A stretch of DNA of 29,190 nucleotides from a virus, in the IMG/VR virus record IMGVR_UViG_3300003511_000001, positions 1 to 29,190 of that record; one strand, given 5' to 3'. Position numbers and translations under genes: made by a program. Of this stretch, positions 5,151 to 13,930 are shown in pieces (within the stretch, counting starts at the first letter, position 1; every line of letters begins with the position of its first letter). Under the pieces are notes generated by a model. It saw only the letters and a list, made by a program, of their open reading frames with translations. It searched no databases and was not told the origin of the DNA.

Positions 5151-7291
5151 TAATACTTAACTTTAGTATTTTCTAATTTAGTTATTCTTTTTATAATCTT
5201 AATCTCTTTAAGAAGACTATCTAAGTTAAAGTTCTTTATGATTCTTTTATTTATCTTAGCTTCTAGCATTCTAATCTTATTTAATATTCTTAAAGCTATA
5301 TGTTCATGAGTTTCACTCTTTAAACTATCTACTAATTGATTAATATTATGTCTAAGTAATTCTTGTTCTTTAATAACTTTTAAATCTTCACCCTCAACAC
5401 CTGCTAATAGTTCATTATCTATAACTGATTTAAGAACATGACCTTCAGTTATATTATAATACTTTTTACCATTACCAGATACTAAGAACCAATAAGCTAG
5501 TAACCAAGCTATAACCATATCATCGTGAGAACCCTTAGCATGGTCTATACGCCCATTTCTTATCTCTAGTGATAGTAACTGTTGTATTAATAAAGGATCT
5601 CTTGTAAGGTTACCTGCGTACTTTATAGAAGCATTGAATATATTACCATATAAGTTAGTACGACTAGTAGCTCCACCACCACTAGTAGCAAATCCTAAAT
5701 ACTTTCTACATTTAGTAAGCTCTTCCTGACTAGGTACCCTATTAGCAAATATCTCTTTAAATTTATCTTTATAGATATGCCCATCTTGGAATAGCCAGTT
5801 AAATATCTTCTTAAACGGATTAACTCCTTTAGTAGCTAAGATAGTTATTAGATTATCCATAATACCTACAGCACTACTTCTTCTCTCTGGTATGAATAGT
5901 ATACTATTATGATTTATTAATATCTCAGATAAGAAATCAGAGAACAATGTTAAGTTAGTTTCATTATAGTCACCCGCACCTACAACAGATGCATCCTCAC
6001 TAAACCTATAAACTAACCCCATACCATCCTGACCTACAGCGTCACTACTATCAAATCCTAGAATTAGAAAACCTTTCTGTTGCATCCTAACCTTATCTTG
6101 TTCAGATACATACCATCTAGTAATATAACCGTGCTCACTTATCTCTACCCTAGATGTCTTCTTTTCACTATCTTTAATAATAGCTACTAAATCTTTACTA
6201 ATAGGACTATTAGCTCCACTACCTACCCACTTATTAAGGAAGTCACTCTCTACATCATCTCCTTCTGATAACGCAGTAGCTATTCTTTTCTTTAACCATT
6301 GGTCGGTATAACCTAGTTGTCTATGATTAAACTCTACTAGTATAAGTTGGAAACCAGTACGACCACCATTCTTTTCTACTAAAGTTTCTAATGCTTCTCT
6401 GTTAGCTAAGTCAAAGAACTCCTCACTCCATCTAAGAGCAGCATCATACATCTTTTTAGCAAATCTACCACTCTCGCTGTATAATTTACCAGGAGTAGTT
6501 AAGAAGAAAGTACCATAAGGCACACCAGCTCTATCAGCAACCTCTCTAGCATCTGTAGTAGCTGCTAAGATAACAGGTAAGGTGATAGCAATATTAGGAA
6601 CATATGCAGTCTCATCTATCTCTACGATAGGAGTAGTCATACCCCGCCCAGTATTATCTGCTGCTTTCTTATCAGTCCTACCAACATATATATTTATCAT
6701 ATTCGATAATTTCTTAACTGTGATTCTTTCACTATTCTTAATATCTGATTTATGTATCATTTTTAAGTAAGATGGGAACAAATCCATTATCTCTCTTATC
6801 TGTATTGATGTTTTATTTCTTAATTTATCATCCTTAGTAAGTAGTGATATATCTGCATTAGTAATACCTATGCCAGCTAACCACGCATTTAATTCATTAG
6901 CAGTTAATGATTTACCAGTTTGTCTAATTTGTATTAGCATCTGTGTTATATGATTAAAGAATAACCAGAAGAAAGCCATGTTAGCCCTGTTAGCTCTAAA
7001 CTGAATAGGTTCATTACCAGCAGGAGGTGGTACTCTAGCTATTTCTCTAATATGGTACCAGAAGTTATCTCTAGCTTCTACTGCTATCATAGTTTGTATT
7101 TCTAAAGATAAATTATCATCGTGTGGATCTACATCTTTTAGAAGTGGATTGTGTAAAGCTAAACAGAACGCATGATTATCAATACCCATATACTTTAATA
7201 AACTTGCGTATCTTAAGAAGCTTTCATTCTTAGTGGTTACGTGAACTATTGCTCCTGGGTATTTAGCCCAGTCTTTTCTAAAAAGAATCAT
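5147..7291 (-). CDS. terL: Terminase large subunit (packaging ATPase/nuclease, phiKZ type)
   Basis: A 714-residue protein that powers DNA packaging into the prohead and cuts concatemers. The ATPase half shows Walker A IRQTGKS (122-128, Lys127), Walker B IVEIDE (222-227, Asp226/Glu227) and a coupling motif LTTP (264-267). The nuclease half has RNase H-fold acids: Asp414 in ILGFDSSD, Glu469 in LFIPERRSS, and Asp590/Asp591 in KGSHDDMVIAWLLAYWFL. The long N-terminal lead-in before Walker A (PFRANRANMAFFWLFFNHI-like region at about 95-115) and overall length are as in phiKZ-like terminases. The extra C-terminal 100 residues are helical and lysine-rich. Start chosen at the ATG after ACAGGAAATATAAAA; it is 16 bases downstream of the preceding gene of the same strand, so the two share a transcript. 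All catalytic residues are intact. Confidence 0.95.
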   Translation of the reverse strand: MILFRKDWAKYPGAIVHVTTKNESFLRYASLLKYMGIDNHAFCLALHNPLLKDVDPHDDNLSLEIQTMIAVEARDNFWYHIREIARVPPPAGNEPIQFRANRANMAFFWLFFNHITQMLIQIRQTGKSLTANELNAWLAGIGITNADISLLTKDDKLRNKTSIQIREIMDLFPSYLKMIHKSDIKNSERITVKKLSNMINIYVGRTDKKAADNTGRGMTTPIVEIDETAYVPNIAITLPVILAATTDAREVADRAGVPYGTFFLTTPGKLYSESGRFAKKMYDAALRWSEEFFDLANREALETLVEKNGGRTGFQLILVEFNHRQLGYTDQWLKKRIATALSEGDDVESDFLNKWVGSGANSPISKDLVAIIKDSEKKTSRVEISEHGYITRWYVSEQDKVRMQQKGFLILGFDSSDAVGQDGMGLVYRFSEDASVVGAGDYNETNLTLFSDFLSEILINHNSILFIPERRSSAVGIMDNLITILATKGVNPFKKIFNWLFQDGHIYKDKFKEIFANRVPSQEELTKCRKYLGFATSGGGATSRTNLYGNIFNASIKYAGNLTRDPLLIQQLLSLEIRNGRIDHAKGSHDDMVIAWLLAYWFLVSGNGKKYYNITEGHVLKSVIDNELLAGVEGEDLKVIKEQELLRHNINQLVDSLKSETHEHIALRILNKIRMLEAKINKRIIKNFNLDSLLKEIKIIKRITKLENTKVKYY

Positions 7292-7307
7292 TTTTATATT
7301 TCCTGTG

Positions 7308-8567
7308 TTATACTACATTACTCTTTATACTTCTCATATATATGTAGACTATATAAGCTGTAGTTAATCCTGTAATTAGCCATTTTGTTTTTCTTTTAGA
7401 AGATATAGTTATCTGTTTAGCTATATACTTCTTTATCTTCTCTACTCTAGGATCAGTACTTCTACCACTGTTCCAATAGTTCTTTAATAATGTTAATATT
7501 AAAGGTATGTTATTCCTATCAGTAATGTTAACCCCATATCTTTGTAGATATAGTATAGAGATACTTATGATAGCTTCTAATACTTCTTGATGTACATTAT
7601 TAGATTTAGGTAAACCTAACTTCTTTAAATCTTTAACATCTAAGTTATCAGCATTAGTCATATAGGATATGAATCCTTCTAACTCTTTCTCCTTAATAGA
7701 AGGATATAGAGATAATACTACCTTAGTAATGGTCGGGTCTATGAACTCATAATCTTTATTAGCTACACTTTTAATAGTATGTTTAATATTACTAGCATAT
7801 GAATCAATATCTCCTACTACCTTATCACCATCTACGTTAGATGATGTAGTACTTAATTGTTTTATTATTAAATCTTCTTCTAACACAATCATTAATAAAT
7901 TAAAAGCATGATTGATATGTGACCTTATCTTAGTCTGTATATCAGTTATGACTTTTAAACCATCGTCAGTAGTATAAGCTTGTAGCTTCCTATAGTTAAC
8001 ACCTTTCTTATCTATAATAGTTCCTATCATATTGATAAATACAGCCTGCCAAGAACCTAACTGTTTAATAAGAAACTTCTGACTCATCCTCTCATATACC
8101 GTAGTAGCTATATTATCTTTTACTAAGAAATTAAATCTTCTAACATATAAGGAAGTTATCATCATGTAACTCATAACTAACCCAGCTTCAGTCTTTACTC
8201 TATTCTTAACGGTGTCACTCTCAGAACTATGTTGTATTCTATACATAGCATATACTAATAAGTTATATAGTAAATTACTAGATACTTTATGAGACTTAGA
8301 AATACCTTTAACATCATACAGCTCTTTCTGCATTTTAGGGACATTAGTTATTCCAAATACATTCTCTGCTAATCTACTCTCATCTATGATACTAAATCTT
8401 ATCTGGTGTACTCCTAGTAGATTACTACCTAAGAAGTCTATATATTCATCACTTTTAGTAGACCATTCTATTCTAAACTTATGTAGTTTAGATAAGAAAT
8501 GAGTATTAAAATTAATATCTTTTAACTCTTCATCGAAGAATGATTTTAAATCTTTGTACTTATCCAT
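7308..8567 (-). CDS. Unknown phage protein with C-terminal membrane anchor, 419 residues
   Basis: Function not recognised. The protein is helical and charged throughout, with one hydrophobic stretch near the end (WLITGLTTAYIVYIYM, about 397-412) followed by a short basic tail, which fits a tail-anchored inner-membrane or virion-membrane protein. A central hydrophobic helix (INHAFNLLMIVLEEDLII, about 218-235) is amphipathic rather than membrane-spanning. It is the first gene of the minus-strand operon and lies immediately upstream of the large terminase, a position in which phiKZ-like phages often carry conserved virion or packaging genes. No similarity to a portal protein was evident to me. 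The AAAAGGACATAAG site supports the start. Confidence 0.8.
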   Translation of the reverse strand: MDKYKDLKSFFDEELKDINFNTHFLSKLHKFRIEWSTKSDEYIDFLGSNLLGVHQIRFSIIDESRLAENVFGITNVPKMQKELYDVKGISKSHKVSSNLLYNLLVYAMYRIQHSSESDTVKNRVKTEAGLVMSYMMITSLYVRRFNFLVKDNIATTVYERMSQKFLIKQLGSWQAVFINMIGTIIDKKGVNYRKLQAYTTDDGLKVITDIQTKIRSHINHAFNLLMIVLEEDLIIKQLSTTSSNVDGDKVVGDIDSYASNIKHTIKSVANKDYEFIDPTITKVVLSLYPSIKEKELEGFISYMTNADNLDVKDLKKLGLPKSNNVHQEVLEAIISISILYLQRYGVNITDRNNIPLILTLLKNYWNSGRSTDPRVEKIKKYIAKQITISSKRKTKWLITGLTTAYIVYIYMRSIKSNVV

Positions 8568-8628
8568 TCTTATGTCCTTTTATTTATCTTAGTTTAAATC
8601 ATTCTAAATATTTAGTACGCTAGAATAA

Positions 8629-8640
8629 TATGAGTATAAT
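8629..8640 (+). promoter_or_regulatory. Possible second-class promoter, TATGAGTATAAT
   Basis: Lies 21 bases upstream of the RecJ-like gene ATG (8662). A near copy, TATGATATAAT, lies 14 bases before the metalloprotease gene. Both contain TATG plus TATAAT; the resemblance may reflect either a phage late/middle promoter or a host-type -10 box. Confidence 0.3.
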
Positions 8641-8661
8641 ATTAAAGAAAAAGGGAACGTA

Positions 8662-10461
8662 ATGTTAAAGGATATTGATCTAGCCGTAGATAATATAAAA
8701 CTAAAAACTCCTAATAAAGATATAATGGATTTCTTTAAAACTAAGAAAACATTAATCAAAAGGATATATGCCACTAGGTATAATGATTTAACAGAATTTA
8801 AGAAAGTTAATGAATTACCATTTAGTAGAATATTAAGTTTAGAGTATTTAAAAGATTTAAAAGATATAGATGAGGCATCTGATATTATAGGTGCTGTTAT
8901 ATCTAGTAAGAAGAGGATAATGATATGTAGCGATTCTGATAGTGACGGTGTTACATCAGCAGCTATTGGACATTTAATGTTTAAGAATATATTTAAATAT
9001 AGTAATTTTGAAGTAGTAGTAAACAGAAGAGAGTTTGGTAACGGTATTAATAATACTACTACTGAGATACTTATGGATATACATAAAGAGAAACCATTTG
9101 ATTTACTAATTACTAGTGACCATGGTTCTCACGATTTAAAGAATCTAACTATTCTTAAGAAAGAGTTAGGTATACAGATTATAGTAACTGACCACCATTT
9201 AATAGAGGAGGCTACTTCTCCATTAAAGGTAGTGGACGCTTTTGTTAACCCCCAGAGAGACGATAGTACTTTCTCTAAGAAGATAACAGGTACAGTGGTA
9301 TTATATTTTGTATTAGTATATACCCTCATAAAACATTTTAATACTAACTATGAGAAAGGTATAGATTTAGTTTATAAATATATAGCATTTGCAGGACTAA
9401 CTACTATATCCGATGCTATGGATTTAAAAGAAGCTATAAACCGTAAACTAGTCATTAAGACTATAGAGTTACTTAATAGTAATCTACTAGATGATATATT
9501 ATTCTGGAGATTAGCTAAAGATAGGTTATCTAAAGGACCTATAATTGATACAACACAATTAAGTTTTGAATTAATACCTATGTTGAATACTCCTGGTAGA
9601 ATAGGTAATCCTAGATTAAGTTTTAATACACTAATAGCTACTAATGAGAATAAAGGATTAGACCTATATGATAGTTTAGATAATCTAAACAACGTAAGGA
9701 AAGAGAAACAGACTAAAGTACTAGCTGATGAAAACCATGTTACTTATAGTAACGGTACTGTATTAGTGATGTTAGCAGAGAACTCTAATAACATACAAGG
9801 TATCGTTGCTAATAATATTATCTTTAATGATGATTATAAGATAGGTTTTGTATTTGCAGTATCTCCTACAGATGACAAGATATTATTAGGTTCAGGTAGG
9901 ATGTTAGAAGATCCTAATAATCCTCAAAGCTTAGTAGATATTATAGATGAAGTAGCCAAAAATACTGGTATGGTAATAGCTCATGGTGGTCACGCTCTAG
10001 CTATGGGTCTTAAGATTAATAATAATCTGAAAGGTTTCTATACTGCTTTAGTTAAAGTATTGAATAAGAAGAAGATAAAGAAGAGTGAACCTATTACTTA
10101 TGTGGATGAAATTATATATAGTAACAAGAAACTACTTACTTCTATATTAGATATAAAAGAAGCAGCTCCTTACGGTATAGGTTTCCCTAAACCATTATTT
10201 GTATCTGAAGGAATATTACACGCATATAGAATAATAGATAAGGGTCCTAATATCTATATGTCTGGGTTTATAAAGTTATCAGAACAATCTACTTATAAGA
10301 TAGGTTTCTTTTATACTATTAAAAGAGAAGAGAAAGACGCTATGCTAGAAGCTATAAAGCACGCTACCCATATACGAATAGTGTACGAGTTTGCTACTAA
10401 TAGTTTTAGAGGATTAAAAGTACAGCTTAATATTAAGAAGTTGATACCTAAACGAATATAA
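8662..10461 (+). CDS. RecJ-like single-strand DNA exonuclease (DHH/DHHA1 family)
   Basis: A 599-residue DHH-family phosphoesterase, most like RecJ 5'-3' single-strand exonuclease. DHH domain motifs: CSDSDSDGVTSA (89-100) as motif I, ITSDHGSHD (150-158), VTDHHL (175-180) as the DHH triad, and GLTTISDAMDL (245-255) supplying the distal aspartate Asp251. A linker region then carries MLNTPGRIGNPR (307-318), the conserved P-x-x-N-x-x-GR segment of RecJ. The DHHA1 domain shows IAHGGHALAMGL (439-450), the GGH substrate-binding motif. Length and domain order match bacterial RecJ, including a C-terminal beta-rich region. First gene of the plus-strand group RecJ, metalloprotease, tubulin; likely acts in phage replication or recombination alongside the UvsX-like ATPase at 25821. 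AAAGGGAACGTA precedes the start. Confidence 0.9.
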   Translation: MLKDIDLAVDNIKLKTPNKDIMDFFKTKKTLIKRIYATRYNDLTEFKKVNELPFSRILSLEYLKDLKDIDEASDIIGAVISSKKRIMICSDSDSDGVTSAAIGHLMFKNIFKYSNFEVVVNRREFGNGINNTTTEILMDIHKEKPFDLLITSDHGSHDLKNLTILKKELGIQIIVTDHHLIEEATSPLKVVDAFVNPQRDDSTFSKKITGTVVLYFVLVYTLIKHFNTNYEKGIDLVYKYIAFAGLTTISDAMDLKEAINRKLVIKTIELLNSNLLDDILFWRLAKDRLSKGPIIDTTQLSFELIPMLNTPGRIGNPRLSFNTLIATNENKGLDLYDSLDNLNNVRKEKQTKVLADENHVTYSNGTVLVMLAENSNNIQGIVANNIIFNDDYKIGFVFAVSPTDDKILLGSGRMLEDPNNPQSLVDIIDEVAKNTGMVIAHGGHALAMGLKINNNLKGFYTALVKVLNKKKIKKSEPITYVDEIIYSNKKLLTSILDIKEAAPYGIGFPKPLFVSEGILHAYRIIDKGPNIYMSGFIKLSEQSTYKIGFFYTIKREEKDAMLEAIKHATHIRIVYEFATNSFRGLKVQLNIKKLIPKRI

Positions 10462-10477
10462 CGAATATTAAGTGAAT

Positions 10478-10488
10478 TATGATATAAT
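10478..10488 (+). promoter_or_regulatory. Possible second-class promoter, TATGATATAAT
   Basis: Lies between RecJ-like and metalloprotease genes with no terminator between them. One base shorter than the similar box at 8629-8640. Confidence 0.3.
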
Positions 10489-10502
10489 TAAAAGGAATAA
10501 AT

Positions 10503-11705
10503 ATGTTAGATATATTAACTGCAGGTTTTGAGAAAAACTCTCTAATATATAAGGAGTTTCACTCTGATATGGTATCAGTGTTAGCCATCTTAAAAGATCC
10601 TACCATTGATAAAACAACAGTAGCTATACAGTCTAGTAAGATGGAGAGAATAATATATAATAGGTTTGGGATATCTATTAATTTTAATATAAGTAATATA
10701 ACCGCTATATCGTTAGTGGTACCTACGAATAGTATTTATTCAGAAAATGGTAATGATGAAAATACAACAAAGGATTTAAAATATACTGTAGATTATGCTA
10801 GATTACATATAGATAATTTTAAACCAGATAATATACCTAATATTTATTTAGATACGGAACATATGAGTCAGCTAACTCCTAAGCAACTAGTAGCAGTTAT
10901 CTTACATGAAGTAGGTCACGCTTTCTACTTCTATGCTACCTTACAACGATTAGTTAAGAATAATAGTATGTTACTAGATGGGTTAACAAACTTTACTAAA
11001 GGTTCTAAGGATGATAAATCTGTAGTAAAAGAGATAGTTACTAGTTATGATGGTACCCTATCTAATAAAGGTTTAAACAGCCAAGCTTTCGAGATAGTAA
11101 CTAAAGATATTAGAAATATAATGTCCTTAGGTGGGTTCGGTAATCATAGTAGTGATTTTGAAGAACTAGCAGATGCCTTTGTTACTAAGTTAGGGTATGG
11201 TAAAGATTTAGCAGATGCTTTAGATAAGATAACAGATTATAAACCATTAATTATTTCAACTTCTATTATTAACCTTATTATAGTATTACTATTTCAAGTA
11301 ACTATGACTTTAAGTATATTAGCGATACCAATAGCAGAATTCTATACAGGATTCCTTATTGTGACTATGGTATTAATTATAGTTACTGATAACGGAGTTA
11401 CTAGTTATGAAAACTTCTATGAGAGATTAGAATCTATTAAATATAATAGTATCCGTATGATTAGAGTTAATAAATTAACAAAGACTGAGAAAAAGAATAT
11501 AATAAAAGATATAAAAGATATAGATGTTAAACTTAAAAAGTATAAGAATATTAGTAAACCTATCTTAGCTAGTTTAGTAGGAATGTTTGCTGCAAGCGAT
11601 GCTGATAAGTTATTTAATCCAGAGTACATAAGAAATAAACTATTACAAAGTTTACAAGATAATGAGTTATATCTTCATAGTGAAGAGATTTTACAAAAAA
11701 TATAA
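10503..11705 (+). CDS. Membrane-anchored zinc metalloprotease (HExxH)
   Basis: A 400-residue protein with a gluzincin-like active site: TPKQLVAVILHEVGHAFYFY (125-144), with His135, Glu136 and His139, and a downstream FEELADAF (219-226) that offers a third zinc ligand (Glu220 or Glu221) and the following Asp224, as in the M48-type glutamate helix. Two hydrophobic segments follow at about 249-275 and 282-296, placing the catalytic domain N-terminal of a membrane hairpin; the final 100 residues are basic and helical. No N-terminal signal peptide is visible, so the catalytic domain is probably cytoplasmic or inside the virion. Only 10 bases separate it from the tubulin gene, so they are co-transcribed. 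Substrate unknown; it is distinct from the prohead protease at 831. Confidence 0.85.
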   Translation: MLDILTAGFEKNSLIYKEFHSDMVSVLAILKDPTIDKTTVAIQSSKMERIIYNRFGISINFNISNITAISLVVPTNSIYSENGNDENTTKDLKYTVDYARLHIDNFKPDNIPNIYLDTEHMSQLTPKQLVAVILHEVGHAFYFYATLQRLVKNNSMLLDGLTNFTKGSKDDKSVVKEIVTSYDGTLSNKGLNSQAFEIVTKDIRNIMSLGGFGNHSSDFEELADAFVTKLGYGKDLADALDKITDYKPLIISTSIINLIIVLLFQVTMTLSILAIPIAEFYTGFLIVTMVLIIVTDNGVTSYENFYERLESIKYNSIRMIRVNKLTKTEKKNIIKDIKDIDVKLKKYKNISKPILASLVGMFAASDADKLFNPEYIRNKLLQSLQDNELYLHSEEILQKI

Positions 11706-11715
11706 GGAGAGTTAA

Positions 11716-12747
11716 ATGAAAGGTAAGTTAAATATATATGCTTGTGGAGGTATGGGTACCAACGCATTATCATTCTTTTTAAAGAATGGATTGTTAGATT
11801 TAGGAGAAGAGTTCTCTTCTATTAAATACCATACTATAGATACTACATCTAAGACTGTAGATAGTTATCCAGAACTTAAAGATACATTCTACCAAATCAA
11901 AAGTACATTACTATCGTCTGAAGCTTTAGATGGTATGGCTGGTGAGCGTAAGAATACAACAGTTGTTAAAGAAGTACTTAAAGGTGTTACTTCATTTATA
12001 GATGCTAATGTTACTTCTGCTAAAGGAGATTATCATGTAGTTATATTCTCAGGTAGTGGTGGTTCAGGTTCTATTGCAGGTTCATTATTGATTAATGAAT
12101 TAATTAAACAAGACCTAACAGTCATTCCTGTAGTAGCTGGTGATAGTAGTACTCTATTCTATGTTAATAATACTATTAATACTTTAGCTTCTTTAAATGG
12201 AATAGCTAAAGCTGCTAAAGTAGCTCTACCTGTTATCTACTTCGATAACAACTATGATGGTACTGCTACTACTTCTGCTGTTACTGCAGTCAACAATGAT
12301 TTATTAAGAATACTTAAAGTACTAGCTCTGTTTACTTCAGGTAGTGTAAGAGATATTGACCACCAAGATATGTATAACTTCTTAATGCCTAGTAGATATA
12401 CTACAATCGAAGTAGATCCTGGTGTTTATAACCTAACAGCACATATCAAGAAGTTAAATGATCCTAATATTTTATTAGCTAGAACATTATTATCTTCAGA
12501 TAGTCCAGAACCTATTATTGAAGTAAACCTTATGCAGAATAAGGAAGGTCATGTTACTGACACTCAAGCTACTAAAATATCAACAGAGTTATTTCCTTTA
12601 TTCCTAACATTAAAGAAGAATGTTCTTAATGAAGAAGTAATTAGATTACAAGCTAGATATGCTGAACTAGAAGGACTTAAGGTAGTTAACAATGAAACTA
12701 TTGATGGTGTCTCTGGTACTGTAGATGATACTGGTTTAATATTATAA
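11716..12747 (+). CDS. phuZ: PhuZ-like tubulin/FtsZ-family GTPase
   Basis: A 343-residue tubulin-superfamily protein. The N-terminus NIYACGGMGTNAL (6-18) is the first glycine-rich phosphate loop. VVIFSGSGGSGSIAGSLL (108-125) is the G-box, in the serine-rich SGSGGSGS form rather than GGGTGTG. VIPVVAG (137-143) is the next core strand. AVNNDLLRILK (191-201) fits the base-contacting asparagine helix, and SVRDIDHQDMYNFL (210-223) matches the T7 synergy loop with Asp215 and Asp218 in the place of the FtsZ catalytic aspartates, so GTP hydrolysis should be possible. The C-terminus is acidic. In phiKZ-like phages PhuZ filaments centre the phage nucleus and transport capsids; the same role is inferred here. 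Strong AAGGAG site; terminator follows directly. The family is sure, the PhuZ subfamily is probable from context and length. Confidence 0.87.
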   Translation: MKGKLNIYACGGMGTNALSFFLKNGLLDLGEEFSSIKYHTIDTTSKTVDSYPELKDTFYQIKSTLLSSEALDGMAGERKNTTVVKEVLKGVTSFIDANVTSAKGDYHVVIFSGSGGSGSIAGSLLINELIKQDLTVIPVVAGDSSTLFYVNNTINTLASLNGIAKAAKVALPVIYFDNNYDGTATTSAVTAVNNDLLRILKVLALFTSGSVRDIDHQDMYNFLMPSRYTTIEVDPGVYNLTAHIKKLNDPNILLARTLLSSDSPEPIIEVNLMQNKEGHVTDTQATKISTELFPLFLTLKKNVLNEEVIRLQARYAELEGLKVVNNETIDGVSGTVDDTGLIL

Positions 12748-12750
12748 CAT

Positions 12751-12783
12751 AAAGAACAAACTACTAAATGTAGTTTGTTCTTT
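12751..12783 (+). terminator. Terminator after tubulin gene
   Basis: Perfect 13-bp stem (12751-12763 with 12771-12783), extendable by one C-G pair into the 7-base loop. Stem ends in TTCTTT and runs into the second 57-base repeat, as at 4162-4194. Confidence 0.8.
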
Positions 12784-12834
12784 ATTAATTTATTTCATCT
12801 GTATATTATTAATATGTTTATAGAAAGTAACAAA
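12778..12834 (+). repeat. 57-base promoter-region repeat, copy 2
   Basis: Differs at one base from 4189-4245. Both copies sit between a terminator and the first gene of an unknown cluster, so a whole terminator-promoter-leader cassette has been duplicated or conserved. Confidence 0.9.
12800..12816 (+). promoter_or_regulatory. Phage promoter motif P5
   Basis: TGTATATTATTAATATG, a full match to the consensus, 28 bases upstream of the first gene of the small-gene cluster. Confidence 0.65.
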
Positions 12835-12844
12835 GAGGTAATAT

Positions 12845-13135
12845 ATGAAATCTAGAATATATATCTCCAGAGGAGTAATGACTAGAGTAGATGATGTGTT
12901 ATTAAAATATGTAGTGTTGAAAGAGATATCTTTACAGGCACCATATATAGATTTAGGTTATTATAGTAGATATATTAAATCACCTAATCCAGAAGTAGTC
13001 CTAGCTTATAATAATGTAGCAGACGGATACCAGAAAATAATAAAACATTTACTACGCAGCATACAAGGAGATGGAGTAATCCATTTAACAAATATGAAAT
13101 TATATAAATCATTTATAGTTTTTGAACTTAACTAA
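12845..13135 (+). CDS. Unknown small protein, 96 residues, first of small-gene cluster
   Basis: Not recognised. Predicted alpha/beta: strands near the N-terminus (SRIYISRGVMTRV, about 3-15, and LKYVVLKEISL, about 20-30), a helix around VADGYQKIIKHLLRSI (about 58-73), and a C-terminal strand pair ending KSFIVFELN. Gene follows promoter P5 with an AGAGGTAATAT site and leads a run of eight closely packed plus-strand genes. The C-terminal strand pair is reminiscent of the end of the 14480 product, which hints at distant relationship but is not proof. Confidence 0.75.
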   Translation: MKSRIYISRGVMTRVDDVLLKYVVLKEISLQAPYIDLGYYSRYIKSPNPEVVLAYNNVADGYQKIIKHLLRSIQGDGVIHLTNMKLYKSFIVFELN

Positions 13136-13144
13136 GGGGTAAGT

Positions 13145-13930
13145 ATGAATAAAAGATATAATATGGTAGTAGATGAACTACTAGATAATATTATAGAAAA
13201 GAAAGTAAAGAAAATACCTAGAATAATAGTATCTATGGAAAAGAATTATCTGCCAGATGCATATCCACATATATATAAACTAGGGGTATATACAGACGGG
13301 GTAGAACACCCAATAGTATGCAGTACTGTAGAGTACCAAGATCACTATGGTAACGCAATAACTATAACTACTACTGAAGAGTTAAAAGATTATTTTAATA
13401 CTAATAAGGTTCTATATAAGGATAGCTTACCTTATATGACCTTAGATGAATATAGGAGAATATCTAAAACACTATCTAACCAGTCAACAGTTAATATTAT
13501 AACATCTAAGTTTTTAAGTATAGTTAATTACATATATATGACCAGAGTTAATTCTGAACATAAAGCAGTAGTTAATGATGTGTTTGGGATATCCGACCAT
13601 ATAAGCTTATCGTCTAGTGAATGTTTATCGTGTACTAGGTTTGAAGATGTTTATAATCATCTACAGATGAATGAGATAGATGATAATTACCAGCTGTACA
13701 CTGAATATAATATATTTTATTTAGATGTAATGAAAGAACTTAGCGATCACAATCCTTATTCTACAATGATACGTTCTAGTATTAATAACTATGAAATAAT
13801 ATTCTTTAGTTCACCTACCAGTAGGAGATATAAGTTAAACAGTGGTATTTATTTAGAAGAGTTAAAGGCTAAAGAAGAAGAAGATATATTGAAAGGAAAG
13901 ACAGATAATGTATATCAATCACATACTTGA
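13145..13930 (+). CDS. Unknown phage protein, 261 residues
   Basis: Not recognised. Nine bases after the previous stop with a strong AAGGGGTAAGT site. Rich in Tyr, Ile, Asn and Asp, no membrane segment or signal peptide. A pair of cysteines occurs in SSSECLSCTRFED (about 156-168). The last 25 residues are a charged helix (EELKAKEEEDILKGK). The next gene begins inside its 3' end, 23 bases of overlap, so expression is coupled. Confidence 0.8.
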   Translation: MNKRYNMVVDELLDNIIEKKVKKIPRIIVSMEKNYLPDAYPHIYKLGVYTDGVEHPIVCSTVEYQDHYGNAITITTTEELKDYFNTNKVLYKDSLPYMTLDEYRRISKTLSNQSTVNIITSKFLSIVNYIYMTRVNSEHKAVVNDVFGISDHISLSSSECLSCTRFEDVYNHLQMNEIDDNYQLYTEYNIFYLDVMKELSDHNPYSTMIRSSINNYEIIFFSSPTSRRYKLNSGIYLEELKAKEEEDILKGKTDNVYQSHT

